A DNA stretch of 64,000 nucleotides from Mycolicibacterium austroafricanum (GTDB lineage Bacteria; Actinomycetota; Actinomycetes; Mycobacteriales; Mycobacteriaceae): contig NZ_HG964461.1 in NCBI RefSeq assembly GCF_000612725.1, positions 91,427 to 155,426 on the forward strand. Reading direction: 5' to 3'. Each line of letters starts with the position of its first letter. Position 1 is the stretch's first letter. Shown here piece after piece: positions 32,156 to 41,323 of the stretch. The notes beneath the pieces were generated by a model, which did not search any database, was not told the origin of the DNA, and saw only the letters and a program-made list of their open reading frames with translations. The position numbers and the translations under genes were made by a program.

Positions 32156-34198
32156 GTGAGTTACAACGCCGCGGACATCACCGAACTCGATGATGTCCAG
32201 CACACGCGCCTGCGGCCGGCGGTGAACCTGGGCCTCGACGTGCTCAACACGGCGCTGCGCGAACTGGTGGACAACGCGGTCGAAGAGGTCGCCGATCCCA
32301 GCCACGGCGGATCCACCGTCACCATCACCCTGCACGCCGACGGATCGGTCAGCGTCGCCGACGACGGCCGCGGCCTGCCCGTCGACTCCGACCCGGTCAC
32401 CGGGAAGAACGGGATCGTCAAGACCCTGGGCACCGCCCGGGCGGGCGGCAAGTTCTCCGCCCACACCGACGCTGCCAGCACCGGTGCCGGACTGAACGGA
32501 ATCGGCGCCGCGGCAGCGGTGTTCATCTCCGCGCGCACCGACGTGACCGTGCGTCGGGCCGGAAAGACCTACCTGCAGAGCTTCGGCGGCGGCTACCCCG
32601 GGGTGTTCGACGACGCCGGGGGCCGGGGGTTCGACCCGAACGCCCCGTTCACCCGCGCCGACACGCAGAAACTGCGCGGTTCCGGCAACCGCAAGCCCGA
32701 CGCGCACGGCACCACGGTCCGCATCCTGTTCGACGCGGCCGTCGTCCCCGATTCCACCATCGATGTCGGCGAGGTGCTGCTGCGGGCACACGCCGCCGCG
32801 CGGATGTCACCCGGCGTGCACCTGGTCGTCGTCGACGAAGGCTGGCCCGGTGAGGAGATTCCGCCGGCGTTGATCGAGCCGTTCAGCGGTCCGTGGGGCA
32901 CGGATACCCTGCTGGACCTCATGTGCACCGCGGCAGGCACTCCGCTGCCCGGCGTGCGCGCGGTCGTGGAGGGCCGCGGCGAGTACACCACCGGCCGCGG
33001 CCCGACCCCGTTCCGCTGGTCGTTGACCGCGGGTCCGGCCGAACCGGCGACGGTGGCGGCGTTCTGCAACACCGTGCGCACCCCCGGCGGCGGATCGCAC
33101 CTGACCGCCGCGGTGAAGGGGCTGTCCGAAGCCCTGGCCGACCGCGCTTCCCGCATCCGTGACCTGGGCCTGGCCAAAGGTGAGGACGGTCCGGAGCCAC
33201 AGGATTTCGCCGCGGTCACCGCGCTGGCCGTCGACACCCGCGCCCCCGACGTGGCATGGGACTCCCAGGCCAAGACCGCAGTGTCCTCGCGGTCGCTGAA
33301 CCTGGCCATGGCACCGGACGTGGCGCGCAGCGTCACCATCTGGGCGGCCAACCCGGCCAACAACGACGCCGTGTCGCTGTGGACCAAGCTGGCGCTCGAG
33401 GCCGCCCGGGCCCGGCGCAGCGCCGAGGGCGCCAAGGCCCGGTCCCGCGCGGCGTCGAAGGCCAAAGGCCTCGGAACGAACCTGTCCCTTCCGCCGAAGC
33501 TGCTGCCCAGCAGGGAAACCGGCCGCGGGTCCGGTGCCGAGCTGTTCCTGTGCGAGGGCGACTCGGCGCTCGGCACCATCAAAGCCGCGCGCGACGCCAC
33601 CTTTCAGGCTGCCTTCCCGCTGAAAGGCAAGCCGCCCAACGTCTACGGGTTCGCCTTGAGCAAGGCCCGGGTCAAGGACGAGTTCGACTCGATCGAGCGC
33701 ATCCTGGGCTGCGGGGTGCGTGACCACTGTGACCCGGAACTGTGCCGATACGACCGGATCCTGTTCGCCTCCGATGCCGACCCCGACGGCGGCAACATCA
33801 ACTCCAGCCTGATCTCGATGTTCCTGGACTTCTACCGTCCCCTGGTCGAGGCCGGGATGGTGTACGTGACGCTGCCGCCCCTGTTCGTGGTCAAGAACGG
33901 TGACGAGCGGATCTACTGCCAGGACGAGTCCGAGCGTGACGCCGCGGTGGCCCAGCTGAAGGCGACCTCCAAGAAGCGGGTGGAGGTGCAGCGCAACAAG
34001 GGCCTCGGCGAGATGGATGCCGACGACTTCTGGACCACCGTGCTGGATCCGCAGCGGCGCACCGTGATTCGGGTTCATCCGGACGATGGTGAGAAGAAGC
34101 TGCATCACACGTTGTTCGGCGGACCGCCGGAGGGCCGACGCACGTGGATGGCCGACGTGGCCTCCCGCATCGACACCTCCGCGCTGGATCTGACTTGA
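32156..34198 (+). CDS. Atypical type II topoisomerase, GyrB/ParE-like subunit (TopoN-like)
   Basis: A 680-residue GyrB-type protein from GTG 32156. The GHKL ATPase domain has ALRELVDNAVEEV, DDGRGLPV and GAGLNGIGAAAAV. The transducer domain follows, then the TOPRIM domain with Glu467 (LCEGDSA) and Asp540/Asp542 (SDADPDG). The GyrB-like C-terminal tail ends PPEGRRTWM. It is much more diverged than housekeeping GyrB; the ATP-lid GLHGVG motif is altered to GLNGIG. M. smegmatis has such a second pair, TopoN/TopoM, reported with unusual positive supercoiling activity. The partner gene follows after 20 bp. Confidence 0.9.
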   Translation: MSYNAADITELDDVQHTRLRPAVNLGLDVLNTALRELVDNAVEEVADPSHGGSTVTITLHADGSVSVADDGRGLPVDSDPVTGKNGIVKTLGTARAGGKFSAHTDAASTGAGLNGIGAAAAVFISARTDVTVRRAGKTYLQSFGGGYPGVFDDAGGRGFDPNAPFTRADTQKLRGSGNRKPDAHGTTVRILFDAAVVPDSTIDVGEVLLRAHAAARMSPGVHLVVVDEGWPGEEIPPALIEPFSGPWGTDTLLDLMCTAAGTPLPGVRAVVEGRGEYTTGRGPTPFRWSLTAGPAEPATVAAFCNTVRTPGGGSHLTAAVKGLSEALADRASRIRDLGLAKGEDGPEPQDFAAVTALAVDTRAPDVAWDSQAKTAVSSRSLNLAMAPDVARSVTIWAANPANNDAVSLWTKLALEAARARRSAEGAKARSRAASKAKGLGTNLSLPPKLLPSRETGRGSGAELFLCEGDSALGTIKAARDATFQAAFPLKGKPPNVYGFALSKARVKDEFDSIERILGCGVRDHCDPELCRYDRILFASDADPDGGNINSSLISMFLDFYRPLVEAGMVYVTLPPLFVVKNGDERIYCQDESERDAAVAQLKATSKKRVEVQRNKGLGEMDADDFWTTVLDPQRRTVIRVHPDDGEKKLHHTLFGGPPEGRRTWMADVASRIDTSALDLT

Positions 34199-34218
34199 GA
34201 GATCGTAGGTAGAAGACT

Positions 34219-36363
34219 GTGACCGCCACCCTGGACGTTCCCGAGCAGAACCCCGACCTGGTGCTGGACCAGAGCGCCGACGACTACTGGAACCAGTACC
34301 AGCTCACGTTCGCGCTCTACAGCGTCAGTGACCGCGCCATCCCGTCCGCGTTCGACGGGCTCAAGCCTGGTCAGCGACGACTGCTCTACCAGATGCACGA
34401 CTCCAAACTGCTGCCCGGTAACAAGCCGCAGAAGTCCTCGAAGATCTGCTCCGCGGTCACCGGCAATCTGCACCCGCACGGCGGCGCGTCGATGTACGGG
34501 GCCGCGGCGCTGATGGCCGCCGAGTTCCAACGCGTGAAGGTCATTGACGGACAGGGCGCTTTCCCGCGCATCCAAGGTGACATTCCCGCGGCCGACCGCT
34601 ACACCGAGATGCGGCTGTCCGCCCCGGGGGCGGCGCTGACCGCCGAACTCGACAATCATGCGGTGCCGATGGTCCCGACGTTCGACGGCGAGTGGACCGA
34701 GCCGACGTGGCTGCCGGCCAGGTGGCCGGTGCTGCTGTGCAACGGCGCGGTCGGCATCGCCGAGGGGTGGGCCACCAAGGTGCCCGCGCACAATCCCCGC
34801 GAGGTGATGGCGGCCTGCCGGGCGCTGCTGAAAACCCCGAACATGACCGACGACAGGTTGGTGAAACTCATCCCGGGTCCCGACTGGGGCTGCGGGGCCA
34901 CCGTGGTCGGGGAGACCGGGCTGCGGGAGTACATCACCACGGGTCGCGGCCAGTTCACGGTGCGCGGCACGGTGTCCGTCGACGGGAAGAACTGCATCGT
35001 CACCGAGCTGCCGCCCGGTGTCGCGAGCAACACTGTCCAGGACAGGATCCGGGCGCTGGTCGAGTCCGGGGAACTGTCCGGTGTGGCGGACATGTCGGAC
35101 CTGACCGACCGCCGCAACGGGCTGCGCATCGTGGTCACCGCCAAACGCGGCCACAGCGCCGAGCAGATCCGCGAGCAACTGCTGGCCCTGACACCGCTGG
35201 AGTCGACGTTCGCCGCCAGCCTGGTGGCACTCGACGAAAACCGGGTACCGCGCTGGTGGTCGGTGCGGGAGCTGATCTCCGCATTCCTGCACCTGCGCGA
35301 CTCGGTGGTGGTCCGGCGCAGCGAGTACCGACTGGAGAAGGTCACCGCGCGAAGGCATTTGGTGGCCGGTCTGATGACCATCCACCTGGACATCGACGCC
35401 GCCGTCGCGGTGATCCGCGGATCCGAGACCGTCGACGAGGCCCGGCAGGGGTTGCAGGAACGGTTCGGGATCGACGCCGAACAGGCCGATTACGTGCTGG
35501 CGCTGCAGCTGCGCCGGCTCACCAAGCTCGACGTGATCGAGTTGCAGGCCGAGGCTGAGAAGCTGGACGCCGAGTTCGCCGAGCTGACCGAACTGGTGGC
35601 CAACCCCGACGCGCGCCGGAAGGTGATCGACGAGGAGCTCGTGGAGACCGCGAAGCTGTTCAAAGGCCCCGAGTTCGACCGGCGCACGGTGCTGGACTTC
35701 GACGCCACCCCGGTGTCAGCCGGCGCCGACGAGGACGGGCCGCGCGAGCGCAAGGTCAACGCCGCCTGGCGTCTCGACGACCGGGGGGTGTTCTCCGACA
35801 GCCACGGCGACCTGCTCACCTCGGGTCTGGGTTGGGCGGTGTGGACCGACGGGCGCGTGAAGTTCACCACCGGCAACGGGCTGCCGTTCAAGATCCGCGA
35901 CATCCCGGTGGCCCCGGACATCACCGGGCTGCTGTGCTCCGGCGTGCTGGCGCCCGGCTACCACCTGGCGCTGGTGACGCGGCGCGGCAAGATTCTGCGT
36001 ATCGACCCCGCCGCGGTGAATCCGCAGGGCGCGGCAGGCAACGGGGTGGCCGGGGTGAAGCTTGCGGCCGGTGACCCGGAGGACGCAGTCATCGCCGCAT
36101 TGCCGGTGTCGTGTGCGAACGGCGAGGCCCTCCTGTCGATCTCCGAAAAGAGTTGGAAGGTCACCGAAGTCGCCGACATCCCGGTGAAGGGCCGTGGTGG
36201 CGTCGGCGTCGGGTTCCATCCGTTCGTCAAGGGTGAGGATGCCGTGTTGGCGGCGACGATCTCGGCGACCGGATACGTGCGCGGCAAGAAGGCGGTGCGC
36301 GCCGAGAATCGGGCGAAGGCGTCGATCAAGGGTTCCGGCGTTGACGTGACACCCGCCGGCTAG
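34219..36363 (+). CDS. Atypical type II topoisomerase, GyrA/ParC-like subunit (TopoM-like)
   Basis: A 714-residue GyrA-type protein from GTG 34219. The winged-helix/tower region has IPSAFDGLKPGQRRLLY, HPHGGASMYGAA and the catalytic Tyr128 in ADRYTEMRL. The quinolone-determining region is altered relative to GyrA. A coiled-coil gate follows (LQLRRLTKLDVIELQ). The C-terminal part has beta-pinwheel-like repeats (RRGKILRI, GKKAVRAENRAKASIKGSG) without a clear GyrA box. It pairs with the upstream ATPase subunit in a two-gene operon to pass DNA duplexes through a double-strand break. The missing GyrA box suggests a non-gyrase topological activity. Confidence 0.9.
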   Translation: MTATLDVPEQNPDLVLDQSADDYWNQYQLTFALYSVSDRAIPSAFDGLKPGQRRLLYQMHDSKLLPGNKPQKSSKICSAVTGNLHPHGGASMYGAAALMAAEFQRVKVIDGQGAFPRIQGDIPAADRYTEMRLSAPGAALTAELDNHAVPMVPTFDGEWTEPTWLPARWPVLLCNGAVGIAEGWATKVPAHNPREVMAACRALLKTPNMTDDRLVKLIPGPDWGCGATVVGETGLREYITTGRGQFTVRGTVSVDGKNCIVTELPPGVASNTVQDRIRALVESGELSGVADMSDLTDRRNGLRIVVTAKRGHSAEQIREQLLALTPLESTFAASLVALDENRVPRWWSVRELISAFLHLRDSVVVRRSEYRLEKVTARRHLVAGLMTIHLDIDAAVAVIRGSETVDEARQGLQERFGIDAEQADYVLALQLRRLTKLDVIELQAEAEKLDAEFAELTELVANPDARRKVIDEELVETAKLFKGPEFDRRTVLDFDATPVSAGADEDGPRERKVNAAWRLDDRGVFSDSHGDLLTSGLGWAVWTDGRVKFTTGNGLPFKIRDIPVAPDITGLLCSGVLAPGYHLALVTRRGKILRIDPAAVNPQGAAGNGVAGVKLAAGDPEDAVIAALPVSCANGEALLSISEKSWKVTEVADIPVKGRGGVGVGFHPFVKGEDAVLAATISATGYVRGKKAVRAENRAKASIKGSGVDVTPAG

Positions 36364-36415
36364 GCCGCGATCACGGTCCAGATGCGTCTTTCCCCAGACT
36401 CAGGAGGATTGCGAC

Positions 36416-36766
36416 ATGAATGATTTCACGGCCAACTCGGCCGTCAGCGCCGTTGCGGCGCCTCTGGAGATGACCCCGGTCCCGGACACCGAATCTGCCG
36501 GTGGACAGCCGCACACCGGGACCGCCGTCCTGGGTATGTTCGCCGGTCTGGAAGTCGGCGTCTGGGAGATGACCGAAGGCGTCATGGCCGACACGGAGGT
36601 CGACGAACTGTTCGTCGTCATATCCGGTTCGGCACGTGTCGATTTCGCCGACGGCACTTCGTCTTTGGAGCTGAGCGCCGGCGACGTGGTGCGACTGGCG
36701 GCGGGTACGCAAACGGTGTGGACAGTGCGGACCCCGTTGCGCAAGGTCTACCTCACCGCACACTAG
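36416..36766 (+). CDS. Cupin-domain protein
   Basis: A 116-residue cupin, ATG 36416 after CAGGAGG at good spacing. The cupin core reads GVWEMTEGVMADTEVDELFVVISGSARVDF and LSAGDVVRLAAGTQTVWTV. It resembles the DUF861/ethanolamine-utilisation-like cupins in which a Trp replaces one metal ligand. No enzymatic role can be assigned. The stop codon overlaps that of the convergent MFS gene by 3 bp. Confidence 0.88.
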   Translation: MNDFTANSAVSAVAAPLEMTPVPDTESAGGQPHTGTAVLGMFAGLEVGVWEMTEGVMADTEVDELFVVISGSARVDFADGTSSLELSAGDVVRLAAGTQTVWTVRTPLRKVYLTAH

Positions 36767-38211
36767 CTCCCCCGCAGGTCGCGAGTCGTCGTCGCACGCG
36801 CCAGGATGAGCGCGGGCACCGCAGCGACAACGAAGAGTGATCCCGCCATCGCCACGTAGAGGTACACACCTGTCACCGTGCTGGCCGGGGCGCCGCCGGC
36901 GAAGACGCCCGGTATCTGCGTCCCCTTCAGCACCTCGGCCCCGACCACATTGACGATCACCGATCCGAGGGCCAGCACCACCGAGACCAGGCCGGCGATC
37001 GCGCCCTGGCGCTCAGGCACTTCGAGGCTGATGGCCAGGTTGTATCCGGAGGCCCCGATCGCGCCGGCGGCCATCCCGAGCAAGGCGCCGCACGCGACGG
37101 CCACCGGCAGCACGGATACACCGGCCAACATCGCGAAAGTGCCGACCGCCCCGACGGCGATGGCGACGAGCAGGGGCAGCGCCGGGCCGACCCGCCCGGC
37201 GAGCCACCCGGCGCACACCCCGCCGATGACGATGCCGAGATTGGGCGCGGCGAGTAGCACTGCCACCGCCTCACCATTGCCCAACCCGTATCCGAGCCCC
37301 AGGTCCGGTGGTACCTGGGCGATGATGCCGGTCAGTTGCAACACGCTCCGGAACGCTCCTGCGGCCAGGACCAGGGCCAGCAGAGTCAACAGGATCGGGC
37401 GCGTCAAGGCCCGGATGTCGATGACGGGTTGGTCGACGCGTAGCGCCAGCAACACCCAGCCGGCCAACGCCACACCGCCGGCCGCCAGCAGCAGGATCAT
37501 TGTCCCGGACAACCATCCGAGGTCTCTGCCGAGGCTGATGTAGGCGAGCACCGCACCAAGGCCGCCGCCGAGCAGAAGCGCTCCGCCAATGTCGACCCGG
37601 CCGGTACTGCGAATCGGCGACTCCGGGATGAAGATCCGCACGCACGACGCGGCTCCGACGGCGAGCAGCGCCGCCGCCACGAAAACACCTCGGTAGCCGA
37701 ACATGTCGATGACCGGCTTCATCAGGAACGGCTCGATGATTCCGACGAGCGACGAGCCGGACGTCACGACACCGACGATGGCCATCGCCAGCCGCGGGGA
37801 GCAGATCTGGCGCGCGAGGGCCACCGTGAGGAAGACCGCCGCGAACGCCGCGCCCTGCAGGAAACGGCCCACCAGGAAGATCCACAGGGTCGGGGCAACG
37901 AGACAGACCACGGCTCCCACGCCTGCGAGCAGCAGTGTGCCGGTGAGGATGCGGCGCTTGCCGAAGATGTCGGAGCTTTTCGCCAGCAGCGGCGACCAGA
38001 TGGCGCCGGCCAGCATCGCACCTGCATTCAGCCAGCCGGCCTGGTCGGTGTCGAAGTGGTCCAGCAGCAGGGGAAGGACCATCAGGGGTGAACCGACGAC
38101 CACGTCGGCCAGGACATTGGCAAGTGTCAGAACGGCCGCCCACAGGACGAGCCGCTTGCGCCCCAGCTGCTGCAGGGGGCCGGGGGCGGGCGTGTCCAGA
38201 GTCTTTGTCAC
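36763..38211 (-). CDS. MFS drug exporter (DHA2-like)
   Basis: A 482-residue MFS protein with about 14 hydrophobic segments, starting at GTG 38211. Loop 2-3 has SDIFGKRRILTGT, the DHA2-type signature. It overlaps the FAD monooxygenase gene upstream by 4 nt and is therefore in the same operon. An exporter next to a hydroxylase and a divergent TetR suggests detoxification of an aromatic or antibiotic compound by oxidation and export. The substrate is not known. Confidence 0.9.
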   Translation of the reverse strand: MTKTLDTPAPGPLQQLGRKRLVLWAAVLTLANVLADVVVGSPLMVLPLLLDHFDTDQAGWLNAGAMLAGAIWSPLLAKSSDIFGKRRILTGTLLLAGVGAVVCLVAPTLWIFLVGRFLQGAAFAAVFLTVALARQICSPRLAMAIVGVVTSGSSLVGIIEPFLMKPVIDMFGYRGVFVAAALLAVGAASCVRIFIPESPIRSTGRVDIGGALLLGGGLGAVLAYISLGRDLGWLSGTMILLLAAGGVALAGWVLLALRVDQPVIDIRALTRPILLTLLALVLAAGAFRSVLQLTGIIAQVPPDLGLGYGLGNGEAVAVLLAAPNLGIVIGGVCAGWLAGRVGPALPLLVAIAVGAVGTFAMLAGVSVLPVAVACGALLGMAAGAIGASGYNLAISLEVPERQGAIAGLVSVVLALGSVIVNVVGAEVLKGTQIPGVFAGGAPASTVTGVYLYVAMAGSLFVVAAVPALILARATTTRDLRGS

Positions 38212-39545
38212 GATGCATCTCCTGGTGCCGTGCGGCGCGCTTCGGGAATTCCCGAGACCGACGGCAGATCGTGCTGAGTCAGCGCCAGATCGACGGCGGC
38301 GGTCCGGAGCTCGGACTGCAGCAGGTGCAGGAGGCCGAGCCGATGTAGCCACGGCACTGCAGACAGTTTGACGTTGCGGCGCAACAGTTGTCCGATGGTG
38401 CGGGACAGCACGGTAGAGCTCGTGCGCAATGCCAGGTTCTGGTTCTTCTCCACGTAACCGCGCAGTCGGTGCTCGTACGCCGCGAAGGCCTGCTCCGGCT
38501 GTCGATGCCTTGCCAACTCACCGGCCAGCACGTACGCACCGGCGATCGCGATGCTGGTGCCCTGCCCCGATAGGAACGCCGGCGCGTAGCCGGCGTCGCC
38601 GACGAGTGCCACACGACCGGCACTCCAGCAATCCATGCGGACCTGGCTGACGGAATCGAAGTAGACGTCGTCGGCGTCCGGCAGGGTCTCGATGATGTCG
38701 TGGGTGCGCCAGTTGTCCTCGGCGAACGCCTCGCGCAGGGCGGCAAGGATCTGGTCGGCGTCGCGCAGGTTCACGGTGCCCGGCGCCCGGTGGACGAAGG
38801 TGAGGAACGCGCGGGCGGCGCCACCGTCGGCCGGGCGCTCGACCACGACCGTGCGCCCTGCATGCGAATAGAGGAACCCCGTTCCCGGGGCGAACATGTC
38901 GGTCGGCACATCCCAGACCGCGGCGTACGGGCCCAAGTGGCGGATGAAACTTTGTTCGGCGCCGAATGTCAGCCTGCGCACGGCGGAGTGGATACCGTCG
39001 GCGCCGATCACGACGTCGAAGGTCCGGGGTGCACCGCGGTCGAAGGCGACGTCGACACACCGGCCCGCCTGGGTCACCGCCGCGGTCGAGTCACCGAAGA
39101 CGTAGGAGACCTGATCCGCCGTTGCCCGGTAAAGGATTTCGCTCAGCGCGCCCTTGGCAAGCTCCACGTCTGCGCTGCCGGCGCTGCTCAGCAGATTGCC
39201 GTAGTCCAGTGTGCACAGCCGGCGTCCGCCGGGCGTCAGCAGCACCACCGGTACGTGTCGGTAACGCTGCGCCGAGATCTGCTCGTAAAGGCCCATTCGG
39301 CGGACGACATCGATTGCGGTGCCGCGGATGTCGACCGGGTAGCCGCCGGTGCGCAGGCGGTCGGCGCGTTCGACGACGGTGACGTCCCAGCCGGCCTCTG
39401 CCAGCCAATAGGCCAGTACGGGGCCGGCGATGCTTGCACCGGAGATCAGGGCGGTGGGAATGGTGATCAGATCCTCCGATCGTGGAGCACGAACGTCGCC
39501 GCCGTGTGACTCAACGCTGGGCCGCCCCGGACGCGGGAGACACAT
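38208..39545 (-). CDS. FAD-dependent aromatic monooxygenase (PHBH/RebC-like)
   Basis: A flavoprotein hydroxylase of about 420 residues. FAD-binding GASIAGPVLAYWLAEAGWDV...VERAD, the DG motif DVVIGADGIHSAVR, and GDAGYAPAFLSGQGTSIAI are all present. The start is odd: homology begins at LITIPTALISGAS (near 39470), with GGAGG just before it (39473-39477), but no ATG, GTG or TTG is available there. The nearest standard start is ATG 39545, which adds about 25 residues. A CTG or ATC start, or leaderless use of 39545, are alternatives. It is likely repressed by the divergent TetR gene and co-transcribed with the MFS gene. Confidence 0.85.
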   Translation of the reverse strand: MCLPRPGRPSVESHGGDVRAPRSEDLITIPTALISGASIAGPVLAYWLAEAGWDVTVVERADRLRTGGYPVDIRGTAIDVVRRMGLYEQISAQRYRHVPVVLLTPGGRRLCTLDYGNLLSSAGSADVELAKGALSEILYRATADQVSYVFGDSTAAVTQAGRCVDVAFDRGAPRTFDVVIGADGIHSAVRRLTFGAEQSFIRHLGPYAAVWDVPTDMFAPGTGFLYSHAGRTVVVERPADGGAARAFLTFVHRAPGTVNLRDADQILAALREAFAEDNWRTHDIIETLPDADDVYFDSVSQVRMDCWSAGRVALVGDAGYAPAFLSGQGTSIAIAGAYVLAGELARHRQPEQAFAAYEHRLRGYVEKNQNLALRTSSTVLSRTIGQLLRRNVKLSAVPWLHRLGLLHLLQSELRTAAVDLALTQHDLPSVSGIPEARRTAPGDAS

Positions 39546-39550
39546 CCGAT

Positions 39551-39570
39551 TAGCAACACGCGCGTTGCTT
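39551..39570. promoter_or_regulatory. Candidate TetR operator
   Basis: AGCAAC (39552-39557) and GTTGCT (39564-39569) form an inverted repeat around ACGCGC, extended on both sides by TTA/TAA-like bases. It sits in the 60-bp region between the FAD monooxygenase and the divergent TetR gene, overlapping where both promoters must be. Confidence 0.6.
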
Positions 39571-39605
39571 AAGCCGACGGTAACCGCGCGCGATAAGCTA
39601 CGCAA

Positions 39606-40247
39606 GTGTCCTCTACGAATTCGGAAGTGCAGCGGCGGCGCGGCGCCGCGCTGGAGTCCGCGATCCTGGACGCAGGTTGGGAGCAACTCATCGAGGCCGG
39701 CTATGAGCGATTCACCATCGACGCGGTGGCCTCGAGGTCGGGGTCGGCGCGTTCGGTGCTGTACCGGCGCTGGCCGTCCCGGTTGGACCTACTCAAGGCG
39801 GTGATCCGTCACCGCGGCGAGGTCGACATGATCCCGACGCCCGACACCGGGACCCTGCGCGGCGACGTGTTGGCGATCCTGACCGCCTTCAACGACCGGC
39901 GATCCCGGACCATCGGCCTGCTCGCCGCGCGACTCGGCGCCTACTTCGACGAGGCCGGCGGCTCACCGCACGAGCTTCGCTCCTTGTTCGTTCCGCAGGG
40001 GCCGAGTTCCATGGAGAAGATCGTCGAGCGTGCCGTCCTCCGCGGCGAACTCGCGGCCATGCCACCGGCCCGCGTCGTCTCGCTGCCGGCGGACCTCCTG
40101 CGACACGAACTGCTCATGACCATGACGGCGGTGTCACCGCAGACCATCCTCGGGATCGTTGATGACATATTTCTGCCGCTGGCAACGCATTTCGGCACCA
40201 ACATCACCCGAGGCGAACCATCCGCGCCGCCCAGATCCGAGCCGTGA
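39606..40247 (+). CDS. TetR-family regulator
   Basis: A 213-residue TetR protein from GTG 39606. The helix-turn-helix reads FTIDAVASRSGSARSVLYRRWPSRLDLLKAVI, and the C-terminal domain is of the TetR_C-type with RRSRTIGLLAARLGAYF. It is divergent from the FAD monooxygenase/MFS operon and is its likely repressor, de-repressed by the exported compound. A terminator hairpin with a T-tract follows its stop codon. Confidence 0.9.
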   Translation: MSSTNSEVQRRRGAALESAILDAGWEQLIEAGYERFTIDAVASRSGSARSVLYRRWPSRLDLLKAVIRHRGEVDMIPTPDTGTLRGDVLAILTAFNDRRSRTIGLLAARLGAYFDEAGGSPHELRSLFVPQGPSSMEKIVERAVLRGELAAMPPARVVSLPADLLRHELLMTMTAVSPQTILGIVDDIFLPLATHFGTNITRGEPSAPPRSEP

Positions 40248-40269
40248 GCCGCTACTGGGCCGGAGCGCA

Positions 40270-40306
40270 GGTGCCGCCCGCCGCCCTCCAGACCGCGGCA
40301 CCTTTT
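40270..40306 (+). terminator. Intrinsic terminator after the TetR gene
   Basis: GGTGCCGC (40270-40277) pairs perfectly with GCGGCACC (40295-40302) and is followed by TTTT (40303-40306). It ends the TetR transcript between convergent genes. The T-run overlaps the stop codon of the minus-strand secreted protein. Confidence 0.75.
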
Positions 40307-40742
40307 ATGCGGTGACCCGCATCTGGGCGCCCGGGTGCGAACTGACCGTGACGACCACCGTGCCGCTGCCCGTCTGGAACGTGGTGTTGGCGTAGCCGAT
40401 GAAGCCGTAATGCCCATCGATCGTGGAGACCGCGGCGATGTCACCGCCTCCGGAGGCTCCGGTGTCGAGGTTGGTCCACGTGGCAGCCACGGTGAGGGAG
40501 CAGGATCCGTCGTAGACGCCCGCGTCGTAGTGGATCGCCACCCGGACGCCGCCGTCGACCCGGTCGTAGGTCTGCACCGGCGCCACCTGGGCCTCGGCGC
40601 TGACGCTGCCCCCGCACGTCGGGGACGCCACCACCGGAACCGGTGGGAGCTGTACGAAGGTCTCGGCGTGCGCCGTCGGCACCCACAACCACGGCGCGGT
40701 CAGCGAGGCCGCGAGCGCGGTGACATTACGGAACCGACCCAT
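40305..40742 (-). CDS. Small secreted protein, unknown function
   Basis: A 145-residue protein from ATG 40742 with a Sec signal peptide (MGRFRNVTALAASLTAPWLW...AHA, cleavage near residue 26). The mature part is about 120 residues, rich in Thr, Val and Gly with two cysteines (PTCGG, GSCSL) that could form a disulfide. The pattern of alternating hydrophobic residues suggests a beta-sandwich. I do not recognise the family. It is likely outside the cytoplasmic membrane. Confidence 0.75.
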   Translation of the reverse strand: MGRFRNVTALAASLTAPWLWVPTAHAETFVQLPPVPVVASPTCGGSVSAEAQVAPVQTYDRVDGGVRVAIHYDAGVYDGSCSLTVAATWTNLDTGASGGGDIAAVSTIDGHYGFIGYANTTFQTGSGTVVVTVSSHPGAQMRVTA

Positions 40743-40773
40743 GCACCTGTTATCGGCGCGGAGGACGGCGCCG

Positions 40774-41253
40774 TTAGCGCAGCGCCGGGGAGCAGAGGTC
40801 CACCCGCAGCGCCCAGTGTTCGTCGAGGATGTGGCGCAGCGCGGCGTCCATCGGACGCGCGGTGGCCAGGTCGCGGCCGAACCGGTTGTCGACGACGACC
40901 ACCGCGTCCTCACGCAGCTCGGCCCTCTCGACCTGGTCGACGAACGGATCGAACAGCGACGGCGGCGTGGCCAGGTAGTACAGCGACCGGCGCGGGTTGT
41001 TCAACTCGGCGGCATAGATCAACCCCTGCTGGGTGATGACGAACAGCTCCGTGGCGAACCGCGCGCCGCCCACCTCGGTGTGGCCCCACACCAACGCTGC
41101 GCGCCGGCTCTGCTCCAGCGGATCCTGAACGGCGTCTGTCAGCCTGAACATTCTCTCGACCGGTCCCCCGCCCCGTGGCGGATACGCGTCCATCGCGGGT
41201 CGGAAGTACCGCTGAAAGACCTCACCGAAGAAGTCGTACAGTTGCGCGACCAT
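40774..41253 (-). CDS. Conserved-looking hypothetical protein
   Basis: A 159-residue soluble protein, ATG 41253. It has no signal peptide, membrane segment or motif I recognise. Several stretches look like a folded alpha/beta domain (ALVWGHTEVGGARFATELFV, RAELREDAVVVVDNRFGRDL). Codon use is normal for the region, supporting a real gene. It is in line with the secreted protein downstream (32-nt gap) but the two need not share a role. Confidence 0.65.
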   Translation of the reverse strand: MVAQLYDFFGEVFQRYFRPAMDAYPPRGGGPVERMFRLTDAVQDPLEQSRRAALVWGHTEVGGARFATELFVITQQGLIYAAELNNPRRSLYYLATPPSLFDPFVDQVERAELREDAVVVVDNRFGRDLATARPMDAALRHILDEHWALRVDLCSPALR

Positions 41254-41323
41254 CGCAACCCCCTACGTTCGACGACACCTCAAGTGTGCGCGCCGAACCG
41301 CCGGCTGACCAGAGGTCCGTCGA

